From: Gp7-AA10 sp035636095
GTDB taxonomy: Bacteria; Acidobacteriota; Thermoanaerobaculia; Gp7-AA8
Reading direction: 5' to 3'
Assembly (NCBI GenBank): GCA_035636095.1
Contig: DASPZU010000066.1
Span: forward strand, 59,944 to 123,943
Length of the DNA stretch: 64,000 bases
Part shown: positions 52,467-61,276 of the stretch, in pieces
Layout of the letters: each line of letters opens with the position of its first letter
How positions within the stretch are numbered: the stretch's first letter is position 1
Notes under the pieces: model-generated
What the model was told of the DNA's origin: nothing
The model's input: only the letters and a program-made list of their open reading frames with translations
The model's database searches: none
Translations under genes and position numbers: made by a program

Positions 52467-53677
52467 TCGCGGCGATCATCACCGCGCTACTCGCCATTGC
52501 CGCCGGACTGCCATTCTCCCGGCGCCTGGGCGAGGCCTATCTCCTCGGCATCGGGATCCAGGCCGCAATCTTGTGCGTGCTTCCATGGTCGCGACCGATC
52601 GTGATCGGCGCGGTACTTTTGGAGTGCGGCGCCTTGGCGCCGCTTTGGCTTCGACGACACGAAAGCGGCAGCAAGCTGCCGCACTCCATATTCGATCTCG
52701 CGACGCTGGTGCTGATCGCCGGCTACGCGCGCTTCGCGACGATCGCGTCGCCGACCGAGATCGACTACATCTGCATCTGGGGCCTGAAGGCCGAGAAGTT
52801 CTGGGTCGCGCACGGCATCGATTGGAACTTTCTGGCGCAGCCGTTCAACGCTTTCGCGCATCCCGACTATCCGCTGCTGGTGCCGTTCGCTTACGATTTT
52901 CAGGCGCTCGTCGGCGGTGCGTGGATCGATCGCTGGGCGGGCGCGCTGAGCATCGGATGCGGGATCGCGGCGCTGCTCATCATTCGATCGGAGCTGCGCG
53001 GCTGGATCGGCGCAGTGTCGGCGTTGATTTTGATGCCGCTCGTTTTTTCGCCGTACGTCGGTGACGCGGAAGGTCCGCTGATCGCGTACAGCATCGCCGC
53101 GATCCTCCCATTGCGTCGCCGCGAGAACGTCACTTGCTCTGCCGTTTTCCTCGGGTTGGCGGCGTCGTGCAAGAACGAAGGATTAACACTCATCATTGCC
53201 GTCGTGATCGCGATGATGATCTCCGGCGCGAGGCAACTGCTCCCCAAACTGTGGCCCGCCGTCGCGATTCCGTTTCCCTGGCTGGTCATCAGCCGACTGC
53301 ATCATCTTCAGAGCGACCTGGCCGAAGGGGGTTTGATCGATCGGATCGTCGAGCACGTCACCAATCCCGCGCCGATGCTGCAGGCCATGGCCGCCTACTC
53401 GCCCGGACGCGTCCTTTTCTGGATCGGGCTCGCGACGGCACTTGCGATCGGATGGCGCCGAGTTGTCACCGAAGAGCGCTTTCTGGCCAGCGTCATCGCG
53501 CTTCAGCTCATCGCGTTCATCGCGGCGTACGTGATCACGCCGCACGATGTGTCGTGGCACGTGCGCTGGTCGTGGGAGCGGGTGGTGCTGCAGGTGACGG
53601 CACTGGTGACGTTTCTGGCAATCGTCGTGTCGATTCCTGCCCCTCACCAGGGCGAGGGGGTTGCCGCCGAGTCGTAA
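52463..53677 (+). CDS. polytopic membrane protein, GT-C-like
   Basis: A 404-residue protein with about ten membrane helices. The outer loop after helix 3 has SPTEIDYICIWGLKAEKFWVAHG and PFNAFAHPDYPLLVPFAYDFQALV, with Asp and His residues arranged as in ArnT-like sugar transferases acting on lipid-linked donors. Start overlaps the upstream small gene. Its TAA stop touches the palindromic operator of the GntR gene. Function remains inferred. Confidence 0.75.
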   Translation: MIAAIITALLAIAAGLPFSRRLGEAYLLGIGIQAAILCVLPWSRPIVIGAVLLECGALAPLWLRRHESGSKLPHSIFDLATLVLIAGYARFATIASPTEIDYICIWGLKAEKFWVAHGIDWNFLAQPFNAFAHPDYPLLVPFAYDFQALVGGAWIDRWAGALSIGCGIAALLIIRSELRGWIGAVSALILMPLVFSPYVGDAEGPLIAYSIAAILPLRRRENVTCSAVFLGLAASCKNEGLTLIIAVVIAMMISGARQLLPKLWPAVAIPFPWLVISRLHHLQSDLAEGGLIDRIVEHVTNPAPMLQAMAAYSPGRVLFWIGLATALAIGWRRVVTEERFLASVIALQLIAFIAAYVITPHDVSWHVRWSWERVVLQVTALVTFLAIVVSIPAPHQGEGVAAES

Positions 53678-53700
53678 TTGTACTATATTGCTAGTACAAT
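53677..53700. promoter_or_regulatory. palindromic operator in front of GntR/YtrA gene
   Basis: ATTGTACTA-N6-TAGTACAAT: 9-bp perfect arms, ending 3 bp before the GntR-family start codon. Size, symmetry and position fit an autorepressor site for the YtrA-type regulator encoded immediately downstream. Confidence 0.65.
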
Positions 53701-53703
53701 AGT

Positions 53704-54084
53704 ATGCAACTCCGGCTCGACCCCAAAGACCCTCTTCCGATTTACGCGCAGCTCGAGCGCGAGATCCGTGTCGGCATCGCCACCGGCAATATCAAGCCGG
53801 GCCAGCAGTTACCAACGGTTCGGCAACTCGCGGTCCAATTGCGCGTAAACGCTAATACGGTCGCTCGCGTTTACCTCGCGCTGGAACGCGAGGGAGTGTT
53901 GAGCACCAAACGCGGCGTAGGAACCTTCGTCGCCGAAGGCGTCCCGCAGAAGACGAACGCGCCCTATCGCGAGCGTCGGCTTCGGCAGGCCATCGATCGG
54001 TTCCTCACGGAAGCCACATCGCTTGGCTACAGACCGCGCCAGGTCGTTCGCGCCCTTGCGCGGCGCATCAGGGAAGGAGAATGA
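53704..54084 (+). CDS. GntR-family (YtrA subfamily) transcriptional regulator
   Basis: A 126-residue protein: winged-helix GntR domain (PIYAQLEREIRVGIATGNIKPGQQLPTVRQLA, VNANTVARVYLALEREGVL, STKRGVGTFVAE) followed by a short helical tail of 45 residues, the hallmark of the YtrA subfamily. Such repressors usually govern a downstream membrane-protein operon. Here the next gene, overlapping by four bases (ATGA), is a slipin. The palindrome 53677-53700 is the probable operator. Confidence 0.92.
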   Translation: MQLRLDPKDPLPIYAQLEREIRVGIATGNIKPGQQLPTVRQLAVQLRVNANTVARVYLALEREGVLSTKRGVGTFVAEGVPQKTNAPYRERRLRQAIDRFLTEATSLGYRPRQVVRALARRIREGE

Positions 54085-55009
54085 CCATGATCGTCCCAGT
54101 TGTCCCAATCAAAACCACGCAGGTCGCCTGGAATCCGCGCATGAACATCGTCGCAGCGATGGTCTGGATCCTCGTCGGCGCCGCCGGAATTCCGCTGGCA
54201 ATCGTGCGGCGCAATCCGTTTTGGTTCTTAGGCGCCATGCTTCTCGGTTTCATCCTCGCGCTGTCGCCCAAAGTCGCGAAGCAATGGGAAAAAGGCGTTG
54301 TGCTTCGGCTCGGAAAATTCGTCGGGCTGCGAGGCCCGGGACTGTTCTGGGTCGCTCCGCTGATCGACAGCGTATCGACGTGGATCGACCAACGCGTGAT
54401 CACCACCAGCTTCGCCGCCGAGCAGACCCTGACCTCAGACACGGTTCCCGTCAACGTTGACGCTGTCCTTTTCTGGATGGTCTACGACGCCGAAAAGGCC
54501 GCGCTGGAAGTGCAGGAATACAAGGAAGCGGTGAGCTGGGCCGCACAGACGGCACTGCGAGACATCATCGGCCGCACCGGCCTGACCGATCTTCTACGCG
54601 GCCGCGAGCGGATCGAAGAGCAGTTGCAGGATCTCATCGATCAGCGCTGCAATCCGTGGGCGTCAGCGTGCAGTCGGTCGAGATGCGCGATGTGATCATT
54701 CCCGACGCGCTGCAGGACGCGATGTCACGCGAAGCGCAAGCCTCTCGCGAGAAACAAGCCCGCATCATCCTCGGCACGGCCGAGGTGGAGATCGCGAAGT
54801 TGTTCAAGGAAGCGTCGGTGTCGTATCACGAGAATCCGACCGCGCTGCATCTGCGCGCGATGAACATGCTGTACGAGGGTCTCAAGGAGTAGGGCGCGCT
54901 TATGCTCGTTCCATCCTCGGCCGTCGAGTCGATGGGCATGGGTGGCCTCCTCGGCGCCGCCGCGCTGAACCAGCAGAAGCTGACCAGCTCGACCGCGGCC
55001 GTGGAATGA
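54081..55009 (+). pseudogene. slipin (SPFH/stomatin-like), interrupted by frameshift and TAG
   Basis: The first frame (54081-54695) encodes a hydrophobic N-terminus (ILVGAAGIPLAIVRRNPFWFLG), then the SPFH domain (KGVVLRLGKFVGLRGPGLFWVAP, TSDTVPVNVDAVLFWMVYDAEKAALEV, RDIIGRTGLTDLLRGRERI). After DQRCNPW, homology continues one frame over (GVSVQSVEMRDVIIPDALQ, MSREAQASREKQARIILGTAE) to 54892, where an in-frame TAG replaces a residue, and the typical end GALMLVPSSAVESMG follows to 55009. One missing G in TGGGCG would explain the shift. Two lesions suggest decay, or a sequence error plus one real mutation. An intact protein would be a membrane scaffold controlled by the GntR gene. Confidence 0.8.
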
Positions 55010-55018
55010 GCACGCCCG

Positions 55019-55039
55019 GGGGCGGCCGCTGGCCGCCCC
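55019..55039. terminator. GC-rich hairpin between slipin and lspA (REP-like)
   Basis: GGGGCGGCC-GCT-GGCCGCCCC: 9-bp perfect stem, 3-nt loop, between the convergent slipin and lspA ends and touching the lspA stop codon. On the minus strand it is preceded by CGTA, giving CGTAGGGGCGGCC, a form found in widespread short repeats of several phyla. There is no U-tract, so termination would have to rely on the stem alone. Confidence 0.55.
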
Positions 55040-55542
55040 TACGACGCGACCGCGACGCGCTCCTCCGGCTTCTTGCGCATGTCGAGGAAGAGCAGGCCGA
55101 TGCCGACGCAGATCGCGGAGTCGGCGACGTTGAACGCCGGCCAGTGGTGCGTCTGTCCGCCCCAGTTCAGGTAGACATCGAGAAAGTCGACGACGTAGCC
55201 GAGGCGGAAGCGGTCGATGAGATTGCCGATGGCGCCGCCGAGGATCAGATGCAGCCCGACCTGGAGTAAACGATCGGTGACCGCGGTGCGAAAGGCATAG
55301 GCCACCACCACAAAGAAGACGCCGATCGCGCCGATGTTCAACAGCAGCGGGACGATCGCGGATTGCGCATTGGCGCCGATTCCAAAGGCGGCGCCGGTAT
55401 TGCGCACGTGCACGATCTGAAAAACATTCGGAATGAGCGAAACGGAATCGTGCATGTCGATGTGCGTGCTGACCATCCATTTCGTCCAGGCGTCGAGGGC
55501 GATGATTGCCAGGGAAATCAGCAGATAGGGGAGACGCTTCAA
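55039..55542 (-). CDS. lspA: lipoprotein signal peptidase (signal peptidase II)
   Basis: A 167-residue aspartyl membrane protease that cleaves prolipoproteins before the lipid-modified Cys. Four membrane helices; the conserved motifs are VRNTGAAFGIG, GGAIGNLIDRFRLGYVVDFLD and FNVADSAICVG, giving catalytic Asp residues in NLIDR and VADS. The window encodes several lipoproteins (amylase, GH18, XylF, SPFH) that are its substrates. The start overlaps the ispG stop by four bases, so the genes form an operon. Confidence 0.95.
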   Translation of the reverse strand: MKRLPYLLISLAIIALDAWTKWMVSTHIDMHDSVSLIPNVFQIVHVRNTGAAFGIGANAQSAIVPLLLNIGAIGVFFVVVAYAFRTAVTDRLLQVGLHLILGGAIGNLIDRFRLGYVVDFLDVYLNWGGQTHHWPAFNVADSAICVGIGLLFLDMRKKPEERVAVAS

Positions 55543-56684
55543 GCGAACACCTTCCGCTTTTCCTCGATGAGCTTATCGAGCTCGAGGCGCAAGCGGCCGA
55601 GGATTTCATCGTAAGTGAATTGCCCCAGGGTCTGCGGACCGCGCTTGAGATTGACGAAGCTCGGCGCGCACCACATGCCCAGGTCGGCGTCATCGGTCTC
55701 TCCGGGACCGTTCACGCGGCAACCCATCACCGCGATGGTGATGTCGTGGTCCTTTGCATACTCGGTAACGTCGCGAACGTTCTGCGCCAGATCGATGAAG
55801 GCCTCGTTCTCGACGCGCGAGCATGACGGGCAACTGATGATGTTCAAGCCGTGTTGCTCGAAGCGCGGAACGGAGCGGAAGCGATTGTTCGCGATGTCGT
55901 CCAGGATCTGACGACCGACCGTGACCTCTTCGCCTTTGCGTTCAAAAGGAAGCGTGAGCGAGACGCGGATCGTGTCTCCGATGCCGCGCGTGATGAGCTG
56001 TTCGAATGCCACGCGCGTCTTGATCACCCCATCGGGCGGCATCCCCGCCTCGGTCACGCCAAGGTGCAGTGGAACCTCGGGACGCGATCCAGCAAACAGG
56101 ATGTTCGCATCGATTACTTTGTTCGGATCGGAATCTTTCAGCGAGACGCAGTACTGATCAAATCCGAGATCGTCGAGCATGGCCGCGTGCTCGAGGGCTG
56201 ACTCGACCATCGGCGTGATCGAATCTTCCTTGGCATATCTGCTGAGCTTTTCAGGATCGACGGAACCGCAGTTGACGCCGATGCGCATCGCGCATCCGTG
56301 CTCGCGCGCCACATCGGCCAGGTAGCGGACTTTGTCGCGAATGGGCTTCTCGCGCTCGATGTGATGCAGATGTCCCGGGTTGTATCGCAGCTTCTGAACG
56401 AACGGTGCGACTTTTTCGGCCAGCCGATAATTCTCCTGAAGATCGATGACCAGGTTCGCGTTGGGACGCGCTTTGCGAACTTCCGATAGCGCCGCCACGT
56501 CCTTGGCGGTGTCGATCGCGATGCGGATGACATCGGCCCCCGCTTCTTCGAGGAGCTGGACCTGCCGAATGGTCGCGTCGATGTCCTGGGTTCGGGTGGC
56601 GGTCATCGACTGCACGGCAATGGGATGGCCGGCGCCGATGCCGACATTGCCGATGCGAACTTCGCGGGTTTTTCTCTCCGTCAC
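55539..56684 (-). CDS. ispG: 4-hydroxy-3-methylbut-2-enyl diphosphate synthase
   Basis: A 381-residue iron-sulfur enzyme of the non-mevalonate isoprenoid pathway, converting MEcPP to HMBPP. The TIM-barrel part has HPIAVQSMTATRTQD, GADVIRIA and VNCGSVDPEKL. The C-terminal 4Fe-4S ligands are in ISCPSCSRVENE and VMGCRVNGPGE. Length fits the compact bacterial form. First gene of the ispG-lspA unit; divergent from the coiled-coil receiver gene across an 84-bp gap with a palindrome. Confidence 0.95.
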   Translation of the reverse strand: MTERKTREVRIGNVGIGAGHPIAVQSMTATRTQDIDATIRQVQLLEEAGADVIRIAIDTAKDVAALSEVRKARPNANLVIDLQENYRLAEKVAPFVQKLRYNPGHLHHIEREKPIRDKVRYLADVAREHGCAMRIGVNCGSVDPEKLSRYAKEDSITPMVESALEHAAMLDDLGFDQYCVSLKDSDPNKVIDANILFAGSRPEVPLHLGVTEAGMPPDGVIKTRVAFEQLITRGIGDTIRVSLTLPFERKGEEVTVGRQILDDIANNRFRSVPRFEQHGLNIISCPSCSRVENEAFIDLAQNVRDVTEYAKDHDITIAVMGCRVNGPGETDDADLGMWCAPSFVNLKRGPQTLGQFTYDEILGRLRLELDKLIEEKRKVFA

Positions 56685-56712
56685 GCCGTGATTAACGCTT
56701 GTAGAGTCTAAA

Positions 56713-56728
56713 GATTCCGGTCGGAATC
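56713..56728. promoter_or_regulatory. palindrome between ispG and coiled-coil receiver gene
   Basis: GATTCCG-GT-CGGAATC: 7-bp arms with a 2-bp centre, 28 bp from the ispG start and 40 bp from the divergent start at 56769. Compact symmetry suggests a regulator site shared by both genes; the regulator is unknown. A TATAAT-like CATAAT lies at 56747-56752 and may be the -10 of the rightward gene. Confidence 0.4.
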
Positions 56729-56768
56729 GGCTACACTAAACTGACATCATAATCGGTCGAGAACACAC

Positions 56769-59066
56769 ATGCCTGACGACGGATCGCCGCGCCCTCGCCT
56801 GATGCGGCGGCTGCTTCTGGCCATAGCGCGGGCAATTGCATTATTGATACTGGTTGCCGGGTTCAGCGGCGCGCTTGCGATCGCCCTGCCGAAGGTGTCG
56901 CCAGCCATTCGCTACGCCTCGGCCCTGGTCGCCGGCGTCGCGATTTTCGAAACGCTGCGCCCGCGCGAGCGACACGCTGTGGCAGCCGAAGCGGCAGCTC
57001 CCGTGCCGCTCGACAGCTCCGAGGATCTCGTCGAAGCGCACCGAGTGATCGAAGAGCTCCGCGCGGAGATGCAGCGGACTCGCGACGAGAGTCAGGGTCG
57101 ATCGGACTCGCTCACGCACGACGTGCAGGACCTGCTGCAGATCAATGACGGTTTGCGGCAGCAGATCGACTCGGTCGAATCGACGCTGGCGCAGGCGCGC
57201 GCAAAGGCGATCGAGGATCGCGAGAAGCACGAAGCAGAGAGTAAGAACGTGCAGCAGGCGGCCAGCAAAGCGCTCGACGAAATTCAGAAAATGCGCGCAA
57301 CCAACGATCAGCATCGGGCGCAGATCGATCGCGAAAAGCAGAATACGGCGGCACTTCAGAAAACCGCCGACTCGCTTCAGGCCGAGCGCGAGAAGCTACA
57401 AACGCAACTTTCGGGCTTCGATAAGAAGCTGGCATCGGCGGCGCAGGAGATGGACGGCCTGCGCGCCGAGCGTCATCGCGCGCGTCGCGAGATCGACGAA
57501 ACGCGGCAGCAGGCCGAGGTCGACAAAGCTGGCCTTCGCGCTTCCACCGAAGCGGAGTGGAGGGCGAAGCTGCAGCAGGCGAGCACCGGTCACGCCGCGG
57601 CCGTCGAGTCCCTCCGCGGCGAGAACCAGCACGCGCTGCGCGAGATCGACTCGCAGTGGAACGCGAAGTTGCAACTGATGTCCTCCTCGCACGCCAAAGA
57701 GCGCGACGAGGTTCAGGCCGAGGTTCGCAAGCTAACTGCACGGGTCGCGGAGCTGCAGCAGCAACTCGAAGAGAGCCGGCGCACGGCGCAACAACTTCTG
57801 AGCGCCGGTCAGGAATTGACGCGGCAGCTCGACGAGGAGCGACAGCGATTCCAGAGCGATCTGCACGAGGCACTCGACCGCGAACGCCAGTTATTCCGAG
57901 AGCAGCTCGACTCACGGCCGCTGGTCGATGAGAAGGCCGTGCGGGAAAGCATCGATCTGGAATGGGGCAACAAGCTGCAAAAGATAGTCAATGAGTTGAC
58001 TAGTGATCATGAAGACGCCATCGGCGAGCACATCGAGGCTCGCGAGGTCGCCAAGGCCGAGCTACGGTCGCTCAATCTGAAGGTCAAAGCCCTGGACCAG
58101 CAGCTGCAGAGCACGCGCGACGGCCGCCTGGGACTTCTGCAGCGCGATGACCAGCTCACCCAACAACTCGATCGCGAAAAGAAAGAGCGCGAACGCCTGG
58201 AACAAGAAATCGCGGCGTTGCGGTCGCAGGCGCCCACACCAACGGTCGACGAGAAAGGCATCCGAGACAAGGTCGACGCCGAATGGAGTGAGAAGCTGCA
58301 GACGATCGTTAATCACATGGCGAGCGACCATGAATCGGACGTTGGAAAGGCGATCGAAGAGCGCGAGGCTGCGCGGGCCGAGGCGCGAAATCTGGCCGTC
58401 AAGTTGAGCGCCATGCAGCAGAAACTCGACGGCGAGCGGCAAAATCGCGAAGCGCTGGCCGAGAAACTACGCGCGGCCAACGAGGAGATCGTGTCGCTGC
58501 GCACCGCCCCCGCCGCCCAGCCCGCCCCCCTCCCACCCAGCGTGATGCCGACCATGCCGCTGCCGGTCATCAAGACCGAGGACGAGAAGCGCGCGCGCGA
58601 GGAGGTCCTGCAGTTTGCGGAACAGGCGCACGAGGTGCTGCGCCGCATCACCTCGCCCGGAACGGAGCCCGTGCCGGCCGACCAGCGCAAGGCAAGGATT
58701 CTTTTCGTGCATCACGACCCGGCCTTGCGCACCATGTGGCGGGACATGCTCGGAAAGAACGGATTCGAGGTGCACACCGCGGTCGACGGCCTGGAAGGAC
58801 TGCGCCTGGCCATGGCCGAGAAGCCCGACGTCGTCATCGCCGACGCATCGATGCCGAAGATGGATGGCCGCGAGCTGTGTCAGCTCATCAAATCGAATCA
58901 GGAGACCGCCGGCGTCAAAGTGATCCTGATGACCGGCATCTACACTACCGAAGCGCCGATCCCATCTGCCACCCGCGAGTTCGAAGCCGACGAAATGCTG
59001 CGCAAGCCGGTGAAGTTCGAGGCCATGAAGAGCGCGCTGACGAACATCCTCGCCGCACGGGTGTAG
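56769..59066 (+). CDS. membrane-anchored coiled-coil protein with C-terminal receiver domain
   Basis: A 765-residue protein. Two hydrophobic segments lie near residues 15-60 (LLLAIARAIALLILVAGF and ALVAGVAIFETL). A very long charged coiled coil fills about 80-590 and includes a duplicated module: VDEKAVRESIDLEWGNKLQ at about 384-446 and VDEKGIRDKVDAEWSEKLQ at about 491-553. A Pro/Ala linker precedes a REC domain (about 640-765) with the phosphoacceptor Asp in VVIADASMPKMDG, Thr in ILMTG and Lys in LRKPV; the usual acidic pair is reduced (FVHHDP). No histidine kinase is next to it. It could be a cytoskeletal or polar scaffold switched by phosphorylation. Confidence 0.85.
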   Translation: MPDDGSPRPRLMRRLLLAIARAIALLILVAGFSGALAIALPKVSPAIRYASALVAGVAIFETLRPRERHAVAAEAAAPVPLDSSEDLVEAHRVIEELRAEMQRTRDESQGRSDSLTHDVQDLLQINDGLRQQIDSVESTLAQARAKAIEDREKHEAESKNVQQAASKALDEIQKMRATNDQHRAQIDREKQNTAALQKTADSLQAEREKLQTQLSGFDKKLASAAQEMDGLRAERHRARREIDETRQQAEVDKAGLRASTEAEWRAKLQQASTGHAAAVESLRGENQHALREIDSQWNAKLQLMSSSHAKERDEVQAEVRKLTARVAELQQQLEESRRTAQQLLSAGQELTRQLDEERQRFQSDLHEALDRERQLFREQLDSRPLVDEKAVRESIDLEWGNKLQKIVNELTSDHEDAIGEHIEAREVAKAELRSLNLKVKALDQQLQSTRDGRLGLLQRDDQLTQQLDREKKERERLEQEIAALRSQAPTPTVDEKGIRDKVDAEWSEKLQTIVNHMASDHESDVGKAIEEREAARAEARNLAVKLSAMQQKLDGERQNREALAEKLRAANEEIVSLRTAPAAQPAPLPPSVMPTMPLPVIKTEDEKRAREEVLQFAEQAHEVLRRITSPGTEPVPADQRKARILFVHHDPALRTMWRDMLGKNGFEVHTAVDGLEGLRLAMAEKPDVVIADASMPKMDGRELCQLIKSNQETAGVKVILMTGIYTTEAPIPSATREFEADEMLRKPVKFEAMKSALTNILAARV

Positions 59067-59085
59067 CCCCTCACGGGGTGAGGGG

Positions 59086-59502
59086 TCAGCCATACGGATC
59101 CTTCACCGCGATCTCCATGTGCCATTCCGGTTTCTCGATGGCGTGGAAGCCGATCTGCTCGTAGAGTTTGTGCGCATCGCGCGTCAACAGATGCCATCGG
59201 CGCAAGCGTTGGAGATGGGGATGTTCGCGAACGGTCTGCATCAACTGTTTTGACACGCCCTGGCCGCGATAAGGCTCGAGAACGAACACGTCTCCGAGGT
59301 ATGCGAAGGTTGCATAGTCCGTCACGACGCGTGCGAATCCGATCTGACCATCGCCGTCGTACGCGCCGAAGCACAGCGAATTCTCGATGGAGATCGCGAC
59401 CAGGTCGCGCGGGATGTCTTTCGCCCAATACGATTGCTGGCTGAGATAGCGATGGATCATCGCGATGTCGAGTCTCGACTTATCGGTACTGATCGTGTAC
59501 AT
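59086..59502 (-). CDS. GNAT-family N-acetyltransferase
   Basis: A 138-residue acetyltransferase: MIHRYLSQQSYWAKDIPRDLV at the N-terminus, then FGAYDGDGQIGFARVVTDYATFAYLGDVFV, the acetyl-CoA loop YRGQGVSKQLMQ and KLYEQIGFHAIEKPEWHMEI. This matches a common small GNAT group of undefined substrate. The start at 59502 gives the normal length; a longer in-frame ATG would run into the divergent PLP enzyme gene, whose start is only 9 bp away. Confidence 0.9.
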   Translation of the reverse strand: MYTISTDKSRLDIAMIHRYLSQQSYWAKDIPRDLVAISIENSLCFGAYDGDGQIGFARVVTDYATFAYLGDVFVLEPYRGQGVSKQLMQTVREHPHLQRLRRWHLLTRDAHKLYEQIGFHAIEKPEWHMEIAVKDPYG

Positions 59503-59511
59503 GAAGCGAGT

Positions 59512-60894
59512 ATGCAGCAGATTGTTGATGAGGACCTTCTGCAGCGCGCGCACGATCACGCGCTGCAATTTCTGCGTGCGCTTCCGCAGCGCCATGTCGG
59601 CGCCCGCGCGACACGCGAAGAGCTGTTGTCGATTTTCCGCGCGCCGCTTTCGGACAAAGGTGAGGATGGGAAGTCCGTGCTCGATCTCCTCGCCCGTGGC
59701 GCGGAGCGCGGCGCGGTCGGAAGCGCCGGGCCGCGATATTACGGTTTCGTGATCGGCGGATCGCTGCCCATCGCGCTGGCCGCCGACTGGATCACCAGCG
59801 CCTGGGATCAGAACTCCGGCATTTTCGTGACTTCACCGATCGCCTCGGTACTCGAGGAAGTCTCGCGCGAATGGTTGCTGGAGTTGTTCGATCTTCCGCG
59901 CACCGCCGGCGTTGGATTTGTCACCGGGGGTCAGATGGCGAATTGCACCGGCATGGCCGCGGGACGCGACGCCGTGCTGCGCCGCGCCGGCTACAACGTT
60001 GAAGATCAGGGACTCATCGGCGCGCCGCCGGTCAACATCATCTTGAGTGCCGAGGCACACATCACGATCTATTCGTCGTTGCGACTCCTTGGCTTCGGCT
60101 CGAAGAAAGTCCGGCTGGTCGAGACCGATGATCAGGGGCGCATGCGCGCCGACGCTCTCCGCAAAACGCTGGCGAGCCTCGACGGTCCAACGATCGTCTG
60201 CGCGCAAGCCGGTAACGTCAACACCGGCTCGATCGATCCCCTTGGCGAGATTGCCTCGATCACGCGGGAACGCGGCGCGTGGCTGCACGTCGACGGAGCT
60301 TTCGGTTTGTGGGGACGCGCGAGTCGCGATCGGCGATCGCTGCTCGATGGCGTCGAGCTCGCCGATTCGTGGGCCACCGACGCGCACAAATGGCTCAACG
60401 TTCCCTACGACAACGGAATCGTGATGGTCCGTGATTCGGCGGCCCATCGCGCATCGATGACCGTGACGGCCGAATACCTCGAGCAGAGCGGCGGCGCGGA
60501 ACGCGACCCGCTCGATTGGGTTCCCGAATTTTCACGCCGCGGCCGCGGGATCACGGTCTACGCCGCGCTGCGATCGCTGGGCCGGCAGGGCATCGAGTCG
60601 CTGGTCGACCGCCTGTGCACCCGCGCCCGGCAGATCGGCGATCTGCTGCGAAAAGAAGAGGGCATCCGCGTCCTCAACGACATCGTGCTGAATCAAGTCC
60701 TGGTGCGATTTGGCGACGATGACGAAAAAACGCGGCGCGTCATCGCTCGCGCGCAGCAGGAAGGTACCTGTTGGATGGCGGGAACGACCTGGCACGGCAT
60801 GGCCGCCATGCGAATCTCGGTGTCCAACTGGGCCACCAGCGAAGACGACATCGCGCGGTCAGCGGAAGCGATTGTGCGCGCCGCTCAGCGTTGA
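59512..60894 (+). CDS. PLP-dependent decarboxylase (group II)
   Basis: A 460-residue pyridoxal-phosphate enzyme of the glutamate/aromatic-amino-acid decarboxylase type. Features: GPRYYGFVIGGSLP, FVTGGQMANCTGMAAGRDAVL, the PLP-stacking region AEAHITIYSSLRLLG, the Asp binding the pyridine nitrogen in LHVDGAFGLWG and the Schiff-base Lys in SWATDAHKWLNVPYD. Substrate could be an aromatic or acidic amino acid; a catabolic or signalling role is undecided. The start at 59512 is where similarity begins. Its end overlaps the convergent receiver gene by 10 bp. Confidence 0.92.
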   Translation: MQQIVDEDLLQRAHDHALQFLRALPQRHVGARATREELLSIFRAPLSDKGEDGKSVLDLLARGAERGAVGSAGPRYYGFVIGGSLPIALAADWITSAWDQNSGIFVTSPIASVLEEVSREWLLELFDLPRTAGVGFVTGGQMANCTGMAAGRDAVLRRAGYNVEDQGLIGAPPVNIILSAEAHITIYSSLRLLGFGSKKVRLVETDDQGRMRADALRKTLASLDGPTIVCAQAGNVNTGSIDPLGEIASITRERGAWLHVDGAFGLWGRASRDRRSLLDGVELADSWATDAHKWLNVPYDNGIVMVRDSAAHRASMTVTAEYLEQSGGAERDPLDWVPEFSRRGRGITVYAALRSLGRQGIESLVDRLCTRARQIGDLLRKEEGIRVLNDIVLNQVLVRFGDDDEKTRRVIARAQQEGTCWMAGTTWHGMAAMRISVSNWATSEDDIARSAEAIVRAAQR

Positions 60895-61235
60895 GTCTTG
60901 ATGGCCGCGACGATGGCGTCCACTTTCTCCGTCTTGGCGATCACACGGAGGCTCTGGCAGGTGTGATTGCGCACCGTATCGCAGTCACAGCTCGTCATCA
61001 GGACGACGTTGTCGAGGTGATCGCCGACCTCCTCGCGCAAATACGTCACCACGCCGTAGCCGCTGTGGCGCGGCAGGTCGGTGTCGATGACGATGGCGCT
61101 GTAGTGCTCGTTCTGGAGCTTTTCGATCGCGTCCCAGCCGTCAGTCGCGACGTCGGACTGCAGGTTCAGACGCTCTCCCGCTTTCTCAATGGCGGCGGCG
61201 AGCAGCGGATTGTCTTCGACGATGAGGAGCTTCAC
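60885..61235 (-). CDS. single-domain response regulator
   Basis: A 116-residue receiver: acidic residues in LLIVEDNPLL, phosphoacceptor Asp in AIVIDTDLPRHSG, switch Ser/Thr in VVLMTS and Lys in IAKTEK. The usual KP dipeptide is absent (K-T). There is an odd Cys/Asp-rich segment TSCDCDTVRNHTC between strand 4 and helix 4 that could bind a metal or react with thiols. It lies 41 bp after the BTAD-REC gene on the same strand, so the two may form a phosphorelay set. Confidence 0.88.
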   Translation of the reverse strand: MKLLIVEDNPLLAAAIEKAGERLNLQSDVATDGWDAIEKLQNEHYSAIVIDTDLPRHSGYGVVTYLREEVGDHLDNVVLMTSCDCDTVRNHTCQSLRVIAKTEKVDAIVAAIKTQR

Positions 61236-61276
61236 GCCAGCAATCTAGGACCGGCGCGCAAGGCTGGCAAGCTCGA

